From: CAYUET01 sp964443875
GTDB taxonomy: Bacteria; Auribacterota; JAFGBW01
Direction of reading: 5' to 3'
DNA length: 64,000 nt
Assembly (NCBI GenBank): GCA_964443875.1
Contig: CAYUET010000008.1
Coordinates: 42,691 to 106,690 of the forward strand
This document shows, in pieces, positions 36,982-46,525 of this stretch. The notes under the pieces were generated by a model. That model ran no database searches and was not told where the DNA came from. It saw nothing but the letters and a program-made list of their open reading frames with translations. Made by a program: the position numbers and the translations under genes. The first letter of the stretch is position 1. Each line of letters starts with the position of its first letter.

Positions 36982-37940
36982 TTACAATCGTTTAAACCGG
37001 GCTGTCATATATCCGATTTCTTTTGAATCTTCAGGTTTTGGAATAATTTCTCCTCTCTGGATCGAACTATATATTCCTTTATTATCAGGTCTGAATAATT
37101 GCAATTTTTCACAGTTAAATTCCGGGGTCAACAGCTGAATAATATTCTTCGGTTTCAAATAATGAGGTTCGCACACAGTAGGAGTATGATTCACCTCCAC
37201 AATGAGCAAAAAAATTCCGCAGGCCGCGTTATTCTTTTTATTTCATCCAAGGTTTTTTCAACATTTTCTACATGATCAAGTGAATTAAAGGAAAATACGG
37301 CATCGCACTCAGCATTATTGACCGGAATATTCTCCGAAGGCGAACAAATATACTCCATTTTATGCTGATCAGCGCCCAGCTTCAGATATTCATCTGCAAG
37401 GGGATCCAGGCCGATACGTCGCATTGCCATCGAAGCCCATTCTAAGCTGCCTCTTGGTCCGCACCCTACATCCAGAATTATTTTATTCTTATAATAAGTC
37501 TCATCCAGCCCAAAATGGGTAGTATAAAAATATTTATAGTGTCTATTCGATAAAACGGTTTCTGCTTTTTTCCTTTGTGACCAATAAATTAACTCATTGA
37601 AACGTTTTTCTTTTATATTCCATTCTGCTTTACATAGTTTATCAAGCCTTGATTTATATAAAAAAGTATCGCCCAAAAAAGGTAAAATTTTTTCTTGAAT
37701 AATTCCAAGGGATAAAAGTTGATTCATGATCTCTGAATAATATTGGCTGGCAATTACAATAAAATCAAACTGATGATTGATGATTTCCGAAGGGGATAAA
37801 ATCATTATATTATTTTTTAACTTTCCAAGTTTTGATGTGTCATTATCGATAAAAGCTTTAATACTAGTTTTCTTGGAATCAATAGCTTCATATAAACCAT
37901 CACTTGCACTTCCAGTACCAAAAATTAAAATATCATACAT
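36982..37940 (-). pseudogene. Frameshifted Rossmann/methyltransferase fusion gene
   Basis: The first 249 codons (37940 to 37191) encode a PglD-like nucleotide-binding N-terminus (ILIFGTGSASDGLYEAI, then FIDND near 32). A class I methyltransferase follows (IILDVGCGPRGSLEW near 148, FSFNSLDHVENVEK). The frame then ends in the odd tail FCSLWR. One frame over, the expected continuation LLIVEVNHTPTVCEPHYL runs on to 36982 for about 75 codons. The shift falls at a run of seven T on the coding strand (37208-37214); eight T would restore one reading frame of about 319 codons. This may be a real mutation, slipped-strand phase variation, or a sequence error. Confidence 0.8.
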
Positions 37941-38010
37941 TGATCATTGTCCTGATTAATTTTCATACATCTTTTCTGGTGGAGAAGCTAAAATATCCAA
38001 ATTTTTTCAT

Positions 38011-38940
38011 TTATTGTTTTATTGCAAGGGCTGTAGCATAATGATTTTCTCCACATTCACTGCATAAATCATCAATAACCATCAATAATTCCAGAATCAT
38101 TTTATCCTTTTCCTCGTCAAAATTATGAATAATGTCTTTTAGAGCTAGATGATAGATTACGCCGCCTGTATAGGTAATATCTGCATTTGGAAAATATTTT
38201 TTTATACTTTCAATTATCTTATCTGACTCAGCCGCTTCAGATGGATCAGCCTCTATCATTCCCTTTAAATCAGGTCGCTTTATAATTCGGGGTAGATAAT
38301 TCGTATTATCTTTCGGATTGAGAAAATATTTCTCATCCAGCTTTAATCTTATATTATTGACTATATTCAGCATTTTATCCGGCCACTGAAATCTGCTCGG
38401 GCCAACATAATCATCCATAAAAAATAAACCCCCTTTTTTCAAAAGTTTATATGACCATTTGATCACACTATCCATATTAAACATATGATGTAAGGAATTA
38501 TTCCAATGTATTAAATCATAGGATTCCGTTTCATTGAAATATTCAAAGGCATTTTCTTTATAAATATTAAAGTTTTTCTCTAAATCATAAGTTTTCAGAC
38601 TTTGTCTTATCATCTTTATTCGATCCTCTGACAATTCGAATAAATCAAATGAATTAACAAATTTTTGCCTTACCAGATTAATTTCTTTTTGCCCAGCGCC
38701 ACATCCGACTGATATTCCTTTTTCTAAAGGCAATCGTCCGTTCATCACTTTTTTTGCCTTGCTTATTATCCCCTGAGATAATCCTTTTAATATTTCACCG
38801 GAAAATTTCTTATTTACATGCTGAATAATAAAAGGGCTTTGCCACCACCTGAGTTTCAGTCCTCTGTTCTTTTGTCTTTCCTTGTCACTTTTGGACCAGA
38901 AATCTCCTATCCGTTCTTCTAATTTTTGATCCCTGGTCAT
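38011..38940 (-). CDS. SAM-dependent methyltransferase
   Basis: The 309-residue class I methyltransferase has motif I degenerate as GISVGCGAGQKEINLV near 75, then FDLFELSEDRIKMI, YDLIHWNNSLHHMF near 148 and LLKKGGLFFMDDYVG. The about 70-residue N-terminal helical part (DFWSKSDKERQKNRG) and the long C-terminal part are specific to sugar-type methyltransferases of glycan loci as far as I can judge. Its ATG directly follows the stop of the upstream 971-residue gene, indicating coupling. Confidence 0.8.
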   Translation of the reverse strand: MTRDQKLEERIGDFWSKSDKERQKNRGLKLRWWQSPFIIQHVNKKFSGEILKGLSQGIISKAKKVMNGRLPLEKGISVGCGAGQKEINLVRQKFVNSFDLFELSEDRIKMIRQSLKTYDLEKNFNIYKENAFEYFNETESYDLIHWNNSLHHMFNMDSVIKWSYKLLKKGGLFFMDDYVGPSRFQWPDKMLNIVNNIRLKLDEKYFLNPKDNTNYLPRIIKRPDLKGMIEADPSEAAESDKIIESIKKYFPNADITYTGGVIYHLALKDIIHNFDEEKDKMILELLMVIDDLCSECGENHYATALAIKQ

Positions 38941-41856
38941 TTATTTTCCGCTTCCCTGGCTGTATTTCCGAATCAACTGGGCTAATGTAAAATCCTCTGG
39001 GTTAAAAACGTATTCTTTTACCCCAAAAAATTTTAAATACTTCTGGATTAAAGAATAATTGCAATTTCTGTAATAAAAATGTGTAACACCATACTTCCAG
39101 ACTATCTTTGTCAGAATAATCAAATCCCGTAAAAGTCCCGGAAAATGTTCCATCTGCTGAAAAGGAATTAAGTGAATACTATCCTGCTCCAACTGCCTTT
39201 TTAAACTATTCATATGGACTTTATTAAATTTTAAAGGCGCTTCTGATGAAATCAATATTTTATCTTCAAAAGCAATAATATTTTTAAAAAACGGATACGG
39301 CTGAGACATCAGAAGGGGAGAGAGAGCGGATCCATTCATAATAAACAATAACTTTTTTTTCTTCGGTCGATGGAAGCAAAACAGTAACAGATCAAGAGTA
39401 AAACTAAAGGGAAGCAGAAGCAGAAAAAACAAACTTTCCAGCGGGAAAAAATGTTTTTTATAAAACAACTTCAGACTGAAATCAATTTCCTCAAGCTTGT
39501 TGTTCACTACACAAACTCTCTTTTTCAAAAATAAGATCAGAAGAAGTAGAAAATCGATTCTCAAATAGTTATCGCCGTATTCATCCACATAAATGGCAGT
39601 CACTTTTCCACATCCACTGTTCCAAACTTGTTTCAATAGTTTCAATGAGGGCCATATTTTTGATGATTCATACAGGGAAATTTTGAAATTTCTTTTTTCT
39701 CTCTTATGTAAAAAGGAATCCGTATTGGCTTTTAAATAAAAAACGAACTGTACTCCGGGATTAATTTCCTCGTATTTACTGATGACGGATTCAATTAATT
39801 CTTTTCGGGCAGTGCAGAAAAGAAAAATTTTATCTCTTTCTGCCTTATCAACCGGAACCTGAAAGCCAAAAGTTGCATTCTCCCCTACCATACTTTTCCC
39901 CGAAGGCCTTTTCCTTATTTCCTGAAAATGATTTGTATTTAACAAATCCAGCACCTGTGACGCACGCATATCAAAGGTATGATCCTTACAAATATCAAAA
40001 ACCTTTTTGCAGATCTCATTCCGTTCCTGATCATTTGCAAGATAATAATCCAATTTTTCTCTAAGCTCATCAGGAGTTCTGTAGGTTGTTATACCTAATT
40101 CCTTCATCCCGGGCACCTCGTCAGAAATCTGAAAAACATTTAACATAGCAAGATCATAAGTCCGGTTGTTGATAAAACCAAAAAATTTCATGGTTTTATG
40201 ATGATCATTTAAAACTATCTTGGCCCGACTATAAATCTTTGGCAAACTTTGCCAGTCCACATATTCTCCTTTAATGTATTTATCATCAATTATCCTTTTC
40301 CAGCCTTGCCCTATAACATGCAAATCATATTGTTTTCCTGTAGCAAAAAGGTCATAAATAATCTGCCTGGGCTTATTCTTATAATAATTATTACCAATAA
40401 AAAGAATATCTATATCCTGAAGAACAGGCTTGTCAAAAATTTGAATATCTGTTGCCTGAGGTAAATAAAAACATGGGATCGATACAGTTGATTTAAGATA
40501 TTGATAATAAGGATATGAACCGCAAAGAACCAAATCGTACGATTCGATTTCGTCCTTAATCAAAAATTCCGGATGACTTATAATCCATAGAATATTGTAT
40601 TGCCCCGGTTTTGGAAAATATCTCTCAACGCCGCGCAAATGGATAACAATATCCTCTTTTGCTTCCCGACTTTCCCATTCATCAGCATACTGCACTACAC
40701 AGTAACAGTTCAAACTTCGAAAAGCTTCTGCCATGCATTCAGCAAAATAGGTATCACCCCATCCCTTTGCATCTCGGAAAGGGGTGCAAATCTTTATGGC
40801 AATACGTGTGATATTTTTTAATGAAAAACCTGGAATATGAAGATTATTTGTTCGGACCCAGCGAATGATATTCTCAGAAGGGGATCTATCTAATCCACTT
40901 ATTGAATCAAAGGCTCTATTATAAAATTTTATTTTTTCACAATTACCTGTAAGAAATCCGGAATCTTCTATGATTAAATCCGGATTTATTTTTTTTGACC
41001 ATTTTTCACTTAGCCTTGCATTATTTTTAGGAATTGCCACAAAACGCTCTTTGCCGCTTTTAGATTCGTGATGAATCACAGTACTTTGAGGCTGATAGAC
41101 TATCATTTTCCCCAGACTTTGGATTTTAAAACAAAGATCAACATCCTCAGATCCATTCCAATAGGATTCATCAAAACCGCTAACCTCATTAAAAATTGTT
41201 TTTTTCAATAACATACAGGCAGCTGTTACTGCCTGAAAGGTAATACACTGACCGGCTTCAGCAGGAGGTTTTTTCATATTTTGAAAAACATGACGTGCTA
41301 TAAGCGCCTGAGAATCATTTCGTCCTATAATGATTACACCGGCATGTTGAATTGGCCCATCCGGAAAAAGAAGTTTTGCTCCAACTGCACCGACTGAATC
41401 ATCGCGCTCCAAAATTTGTACAAGAGGATCTAGCCAGCCTGTTAAAACTTCTGTATCATTGTTCAGAAGTAGAAGATACTCTCCCTGTGCAAGTTTAGCC
41501 CCTTGATTGTTTGCCTTTGCAAAGCCCAAATTATCTTTATTGCAAATAACCGTTATTTTTTTATTTACAGCGTTAATTTTCTTTTTAAGATAATTCAGCG
41601 TTCCATCCGTTGAAGCATTATCTATTATAATTATTTCATAATCGTTGGATGGAGTATTCTCAATAATTGATGCCAGACATTTGGTTGTATATTCCACTTT
41701 GTTATAAACAGGAATGATAATGGATACTTTAATATAAAATTCAGCAGACTTGCTATTATTTATAAAAAAATCATTATAAAAAATCGTTGAATTACTGTCT
41801 GACAATAATGGATTACTAATCTTATTCACTAAAGAAATTTTCACATTGTTTATCAA
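38941..41856 (-). CDS. Multidomain glycosyltransferase: GT2 plus CgeB-like GT-B plus extra C-terminal domain
   Basis: The 971-residue protein has three parts. Residues about 43-300 are GT2 (VSIIIPVYNKVEYTTKCL, IIDNASTDGTL, LLLLNNDTEVL, GFDESYWNGSEDVDLCFK). Residues about 335-660 resemble CgeB/GT-B proteins (DAKGWGDTYFAECMAEAF, ILWIISHPEFL, IDILFIGNNYYKNKPRQII). Residues about 690-971 form an unrecognised domain with a strongly hydrophobic stretch near 800-820 that could be a membrane anchor. It could add two different sugars. The region is notably AT-rich. It abuts the downstream methyltransferase gene with zero spacing. Confidence 0.8.
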   Translation of the reverse strand: MINNVKISLVNKISNPLLSDSNSTIFYNDFFINNSKSAEFYIKVSIIIPVYNKVEYTTKCLASIIENTPSNDYEIIIIDNASTDGTLNYLKKKINAVNKKITVICNKDNLGFAKANNQGAKLAQGEYLLLLNNDTEVLTGWLDPLVQILERDDSVGAVGAKLLFPDGPIQHAGVIIIGRNDSQALIARHVFQNMKKPPAEAGQCITFQAVTAACMLLKKTIFNEVSGFDESYWNGSEDVDLCFKIQSLGKMIVYQPQSTVIHHESKSGKERFVAIPKNNARLSEKWSKKINPDLIIEDSGFLTGNCEKIKFYNRAFDSISGLDRSPSENIIRWVRTNNLHIPGFSLKNITRIAIKICTPFRDAKGWGDTYFAECMAEAFRSLNCYCVVQYADEWESREAKEDIVIHLRGVERYFPKPGQYNILWIISHPEFLIKDEIESYDLVLCGSYPYYQYLKSTVSIPCFYLPQATDIQIFDKPVLQDIDILFIGNNYYKNKPRQIIYDLFATGKQYDLHVIGQGWKRIIDDKYIKGEYVDWQSLPKIYSRAKIVLNDHHKTMKFFGFINNRTYDLAMLNVFQISDEVPGMKELGITTYRTPDELREKLDYYLANDQERNEICKKVFDICKDHTFDMRASQVLDLLNTNHFQEIRKRPSGKSMVGENATFGFQVPVDKAERDKIFLFCTARKELIESVISKYEEINPGVQFVFYLKANTDSFLHKREKRNFKISLYESSKIWPSLKLLKQVWNSGCGKVTAIYVDEYGDNYLRIDFLLLLILFLKKRVCVVNNKLEEIDFSLKLFYKKHFFPLESLFFLLLLPFSFTLDLLLFCFHRPKKKKLLFIMNGSALSPLLMSQPYPFFKNIIAFEDKILISSEAPLKFNKVHMNSLKRQLEQDSIHLIPFQQMEHFPGLLRDLIILTKIVWKYGVTHFYYRNCNYSLIQKYLKFFGVKEYVFNPEDFTLAQLIRKYSQGSGK

Positions 41857-41895
41857 ATGCTTTATACCTTACTATCATTCTTATGATCTGATTTT

Positions 41896-44142
41896 TCATA
41901 AATCATCACGCATTCCAAGCCCATTAGCCTCATTTCTTTGTAATCCCGTTAATGCTTTGTCAATATAAACTTTGTTTGAAATTTGATTATACAGTGTTGA
42001 AGCAACACGATAATCTCCGAGATTGTAATCATCCCAATCCATCCAATATTTTGCATGAAAAGAAAATCCGCAGGAGGCAATTTGAAAACAGGCTGGTTTC
42101 AGGCCAAAAAATTCATCATTAGGAACCAGTTTGTTTGGAAATTTAACCCGCCAAAACAACATATCCTCTTTGGATTTTATATTGAAATACAATCTGAGTA
42201 ATGCATCATGATCAATAAAGTTATCATCATCATCAAGGAAAACAATAAAGCCATTTGGATCGCATAATTGTTTCATGGAATTAAAATATAAATTATAGGG
42301 CGAATATAATCTTTGGCCAGTTACATTGTCCGATATAAAGGGTCGCGGGGATGGTATTTCAATTCTATTTACTCGCACGGAATAATGAACATTACTATGT
42401 TTGACATAATCAAATGTTTCATCATCATCATAACAAACAATAATTCTAAATTTCTTATAAGTTTGTCTTAAAACTGATTCAAGACATTTTTTATAATAAC
42501 CAGGCCTTCCGCTTGTGCGCAATAAAATATTAAATGTTAAATCTTTTAGTTTACGGGAACGGGAATTTCCATCCAACTTTGAGAGCAATTTAATTGAGAG
42601 AGACCAGTCAAATCTTTCATTAGAACCAATGTTTTTGGTTTTTAATTTCATCAAAATTTTCTTTGCTTCAAGATGCTCTTTAACATAAATAAGACAAGAT
42701 TTAAAATTCTTTATTGCAGAAGATTTTGATCCGCTTTTCAGTAAATAATCTCCAAGATGAAAATAACTTAATCCTCTTAAATGATCAGAAGTGTTCGGAT
42801 CCCTAGTTAAAAGTCGATAGATTCTAAATGCTTTGGAGGCCTTACCAATACGCCTCAAAAAATACGCAAACTGATATATGGATAGATGTTTTCCTATATT
42901 TTTTTTATTATATTTTTTCAGAATATATGCGGTCAGATTATCGGATTGCCCGATCAAGTAATTATAAATTTTATCTGATTCTATTTTCTTATTTATTGAA
43001 CATTGATAATACGCGATTTGATAAATATAAAAGTCTAATTTGCTTTTTTTGTTAATAATATGTGAAATATAATTCCACAGGATACTAAAAGATAAAGAAT
43101 CCAATTTCCCAAACAAGATATCTAAAACGGGTCGAATATATTCAAAATCATTTGAGGGTAATTTCTTTATTTCACTAATTTTATCATAAATAATGTATGC
43201 TTCATAAAGTAATCGTTTAAATGACACATAATCCAACTTTTCCAATAGAATAAACAAATTTAATTTTAAATTTTTAATAGCATATGAGTTGTTCTTTTTT
43301 GAAAAAACTTCAACCATTCTTCTCAGTAAAGCTCTTAAATGCTTAGAATCATAATTTGTAATTAATACGAACAAATAATATTTTAAATACTCCCATAGAT
43401 GACCATAAGAATTTATTTGAACATATTTTTCAGTAAAGGCCAGAGGTCTCCAGCCTTTTTTTTCAAATTCAGAAACAGTTTTATCTCTTTCAAAATAATG
43501 ATCTTTAGAGGATTCTAATCCGTGAGGAGCAGGTAATTCAATGATTTCTTTTTTTTGAACGGGGATAATTATTGAAGGTTGCTTTGTCTTTAACTGAGTT
43601 GAAAGATTCAATATAATATCATCACATCTTTTTGCAAAAAACCTTAACTCTTTTGTCTGATTTTCATTTTTTAGAATCCATTCCAATGAATTCAGAAGGT
43701 ATTTTTTTTTACATAAGATAACTCTTCCCTTAACAATATCTACATGTATAGGGAAACTAATATATTGAAAATCAATTCTATTTGAATATTGATTATTGCT
43801 TTTATCAAAAGGATTAATGCTCGCCCCATAAAATCCAATAATTGATTCTGGATACATTTTAACTGCCTGGCTAAACCTAGAAGAAAAATCAGCATTAAGT
43901 TCCATATCATCATCGACAAACAATAAATAATCCGCATCAGTCAAAAGTCCTATGGCGTGTCTTACAATGCAGCCATAGTTCATTTCAGAACAGATATTGA
44001 TTACCCCTGAAATTTTCTTTTTTGAAGGAGCATTGTGAAAAAGATAGATATCTCTCACCATGCTCTGCTTTCTAATTCCGCGAATGACAGCAGGCAGATT
44101 TTTTTCTCTTTTATAACTTAAGATTATTGCGTCAACTTTCAT
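41896..44142 (-). CDS. Two-headed glycosyltransferase (GT-A, TPR-like middle, GT2)
   Basis: The 748-residue protein begins with a GT-A domain (VDAIILSYKREKNLPAVIRG, ADYLLFVDDDMELNAD near residue 95). A helical TPR-like region follows (about 270-500) containing YFHLGDYLLKSGSKSSAIKN, the module that is C-terminal in other island transferases. It ends with a second transferase domain (FNILLRTSGRPGYYKKCLES near 528, then IVFLDDDDNFIDHD). The two heads could add successive sugars, with the repeat region as spacer or acceptor-binding element. The gene is strikingly AT-rich compared with the housekeeping region. Confidence 0.78.
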   Translation of the reverse strand: MKVDAIILSYKREKNLPAVIRGIRKQSMVRDIYLFHNAPSKKKISGVINICSEMNYGCIVRHAIGLLTDADYLLFVDDDMELNADFSSRFSQAVKMYPESIIGFYGASINPFDKSNNQYSNRIDFQYISFPIHVDIVKGRVILCKKKYLLNSLEWILKNENQTKELRFFAKRCDDIILNLSTQLKTKQPSIIIPVQKKEIIELPAPHGLESSKDHYFERDKTVSEFEKKGWRPLAFTEKYVQINSYGHLWEYLKYYLFVLITNYDSKHLRALLRRMVEVFSKKNNSYAIKNLKLNLFILLEKLDYVSFKRLLYEAYIIYDKISEIKKLPSNDFEYIRPVLDILFGKLDSLSFSILWNYISHIINKKSKLDFYIYQIAYYQCSINKKIESDKIYNYLIGQSDNLTAYILKKYNKKNIGKHLSIYQFAYFLRRIGKASKAFRIYRLLTRDPNTSDHLRGLSYFHLGDYLLKSGSKSSAIKNFKSCLIYVKEHLEAKKILMKLKTKNIGSNERFDWSLSIKLLSKLDGNSRSRKLKDLTFNILLRTSGRPGYYKKCLESVLRQTYKKFRIIVCYDDDETFDYVKHSNVHYSVRVNRIEIPSPRPFISDNVTGQRLYSPYNLYFNSMKQLCDPNGFIVFLDDDDNFIDHDALLRLYFNIKSKEDMLFWRVKFPNKLVPNDEFFGLKPACFQIASCGFSFHAKYWMDWDDYNLGDYRVASTLYNQISNKVYIDKALTGLQRNEANGLGMRDDL

Positions 44143-44152
44143 CTTAATTGTC

Positions 44153-44707
44153 CTATTCTAAAATAGGGTTGGCTTTTATAACGGTTGCAAACACAAGTTC
44201 ATTGAAATGATAAAAGGGTTTTGCCGGAACAGGAGTTGATTTGCGAAACTCAATAATCTTCCATTCTACACCTAGAAGTTTTTCCCAGTCTTCAACAGCG
44301 GGAAGTCTTAGCATGGTGTCTATCGGATCGTCATGTCTGGGGTAAACGCCCGGAGCAGAGCAGATCATGAATCCTTCGGGCTTCAGAATGCGTTTGATTT
44401 CAGAGAGGGCCTTTTTAACTTCCACAATATGTTCGACTCCTGAGGTAAATAAGGCGATATCATAAGTATTATCCCTGATAATTTTCATATCTGTGCAGTC
44501 CGCCACAATATCAACACCATTGCTCTGTTTCATATCAAGATTGGTGATGACATTACCACGCTTCAGGAGTGGGCTCATAATCATTTCCCAGATGAAGGAC
44601 TGCTGCACCTTATAAAAATGCTCATCCGAACTGCAAACATTAAGAATAGACTTACCAGTTTCGGAGCCTAATAATTCAAAAAGTATGTGAGCTTCATCGA
44701 TCAGCAT
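44153..44707 (-). CDS. SAM-dependent methyltransferase (short)
   Basis: The 184-residue class I methyltransferase fold shows SILNVCSSDEHFYKV (motif I without the usual glycine triplet), VITNLDMKQSNGVDIVADC, YDIALFTSGVEHIVEVKKAL and ILKPEGFMICSAP. The weak glycine loop may reduce SAM binding, so activity is uncertain. Such proteins are frequent in O-antigen-like loci. It is 10 nt from the GT4 gene before it and 10 nt from the two-headed transferase after it. Confidence 0.72.
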   Translation of the reverse strand: MLIDEAHILFELLGSETGKSILNVCSSDEHFYKVQQSFIWEMIMSPLLKRGNVITNLDMKQSNGVDIVADCTDMKIIRDNTYDIALFTSGVEHIVEVKKALSEIKRILKPEGFMICSAPGVYPRHDDPIDTMLRLPAVEDWEKLLGVEWKIIEFRKSTPVPAKPFYHFNELVFATVIKANPILE

Positions 44708-44717
44708 GTATTCTCAG

Positions 44718-45722
44718 TTACCCGAAAACAATACGGAGTAATTTTTGGGTGAGTTCAGTGTAGTTAAAACGATTATAAAAATCAGTTCTTTCGGAATCAT
44801 CCAGAAGAAGCGATTTACCCATATTTTTTTCATGGAAAAACAGTTCTATGGTATCCCTTAAAATTGTCGGTTCTCTTTCAATTATATAGGCATTTTTCAG
44901 GTGTTTTGCATAGACTTCAGATCCCCACTTCGTACAAACAACAGGCACGCTGCACATCATTGCCTCAAGTACCGTATTGGCCCATCCCGCCTGTTTATCC
45001 TCCATAGAAATAAACAAATCTCCCTGATTATAAATATTCGGCATATCATCATATGGAACATTTAAAAATATCTGAGTGGGCCAGCGAAGCTGGTTGACTT
45101 TTGTTGAATTATAGGCAAAGGCGGCAACATTCACATCATTTATTCTTAATCTATTGAGAGATTGCTGGATAAGGTCAAATCCCTTCCACGGAGTAACGGA
45201 GGCATGGCAAACAACGGTGAATTTTTTAGTTTTGGTTTTTACCAACGGTGGATTTTTAAAACAGGACTGAATACCTCCTACAAGATCAAATGAGTTTTTT
45301 ATGCCCGTCACGTTATAATACTCTCTCCATGAAGGATTATTTCCAAAAACATAAAAATTTTCCTCAAGCCTTAAAATATCAATCCATTTCTGATAAGCGG
45401 GTGTATATTTTTCAGGCTGAAACAAATGAAGTATATACATGCCTCGCCTTACTGCATTAATCTTTTTAAAAGCCTCGACTGTGCAGGAAAAAGGGTTCAT
45501 CAGCATCAAAAAATCATAAGATTTTTTTTCCGCCTCCGTATTATTGATAACAGGGCAGGGATAGGGTTTTGCCTCACGTTCATAAAAATGGTGTGCAACA
45601 ATGACATCCACTTCGTGTCCCATTTTACAAAGCTCCAGGGCCAGAAAATAAATCCGTTTGCACCCACCTGTTAGACCCAGCCCCGTGCTAAATAAACCAA
45701 TTTTGTATTTATCAGCATTCAT
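44718..45722 (-). CDS. GT4 glycosyltransferase
   Basis: The 334-residue GT-B enzyme has GLFSTGLGLTGGCKRIYFLA at the N-terminus (acceptor lobe glycine loop). Its donor lobe has FTVVCHASVTPWKGFDLIQQ near 170 and WANTVLEAMMCSVPVVCTKW near 255, which is the GT4 EX7E region. It would transfer a sugar with retention of configuration. The start overlaps the stop of the neighbouring methyltransferase gene by 11 nt in the direction of transcription. The local base composition is less AT-rich than the genes on either side. Confidence 0.84.
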   Translation of the reverse strand: MNADKYKIGLFSTGLGLTGGCKRIYFLALELCKMGHEVDVIVAHHFYEREAKPYPCPVINNTEAEKKSYDFLMLMNPFSCTVEAFKKINAVRRGMYILHLFQPEKYTPAYQKWIDILRLEENFYVFGNNPSWREYYNVTGIKNSFDLVGGIQSCFKNPPLVKTKTKKFTVVCHASVTPWKGFDLIQQSLNRLRINDVNVAAFAYNSTKVNQLRWPTQIFLNVPYDDMPNIYNQGDLFISMEDKQAGWANTVLEAMMCSVPVVCTKWGSEVYAKHLKNAYIIEREPTILRDTIELFFHEKNMGKSLLLDDSERTDFYNRFNYTELTQKLLRIVFG

Positions 45723-46524
45723 AGTATTTATTTTTTGTGACCAGAAATATGACGTTATTTGATGGATAGCCGTTTCTTTTAAAATAGTCAGTGAAGCCCC
45801 CGCGATTCAAATATTCTTTGCCGCCGACCAGATATTTGGAATCAAAACCGTTATTTTTAAAGAGATTTGTAATATCATTATTATCACGGTAATATGTTTT
45901 TTCATTGAGATACCTGTAAAAAATATTTGATTTTTCAAGAAATGATTTACCCTGGGCCTCTGGCCATTTGGAAATATCAGGTCCTTTGCCGCAGGACAGC
46001 ATGGTTATAATGGCGACTTTTCTCAGGATGTTTTTTGGAAGCCAGTGGACATAGCGCATTTTTAAATGCTGTTCCTCTATGTTTTTTGCACCAGGAAAAG
46101 CATGTATACCGATTCCACCGGGTGCGGTTTTACGCCCGAGGACAGAGATAAGCTTTTCTAAGTCTGAAACGTGTTCAAAAACCTGTTCGGAAAAAATGAC
46201 TTGAAAAAAACCATCCACGAAAGTGTCAATTTCAGATACGGGTTTAAGAATTTCCCGCGGATTAAAGCCCCGGTTTTCGAATAACTGAAAGCCATTGCCA
46301 ATGGTTTTCTTATCCAGATCCACACCAAAGGCATTGTAACCCTGTTCACGCAGTTTTGCCACACTCCGGCCGCGTCCGCATCCCCAGTCCAGTATATTCA
46401 TCTGTTCCGGACGTAACGAACCATTTTGTTTTGCAATAAACCTCCTGATTTCCTTATCAACCACTGAAGCAAGACGAAATTTCGACATCTCTTCTTCAGT
46501 TAAAATATCATGCTTGGAGCCCAT
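45712..46524 (-). CDS. SAM-dependent methyltransferase
   Basis: The 270-residue class I methyltransferase has motif I MNILDWGCGRGRSVAKLREQ near 48, AFGVDLDKKTIGNG, FQVIFSEQVFEHVSDLEKLI near 115 and TAPGGIGIHAFPG. This resembles glycan-locus methyltransferases that act on sugars or aglycones. I chose the ATG at 46524, 1 nt after the upstream stop, over a TTG 13 codons earlier that would overlap the previous gene. The C-terminal part ends with a basic Y-K-K-N-K tail. Confidence 0.83.
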   Translation of the reverse strand: MGSKHDILTEEEMSKFRLASVVDKEIRRFIAKQNGSLRPEQMNILDWGCGRGRSVAKLREQGYNAFGVDLDKKTIGNGFQLFENRGFNPREILKPVSEIDTFVDGFFQVIFSEQVFEHVSDLEKLISVLGRKTAPGGIGIHAFPGAKNIEEQHLKMRYVHWLPKNILRKVAIITMLSCGKGPDISKWPEAQGKSFLEKSNIFYRYLNEKTYYRDNNDITNLFKNNGFDSKYLVGGKEYLNRGGFTDYFKRNGYPSNNVIFLVTKNKYYEC

Positions 46525-46525
46525 G

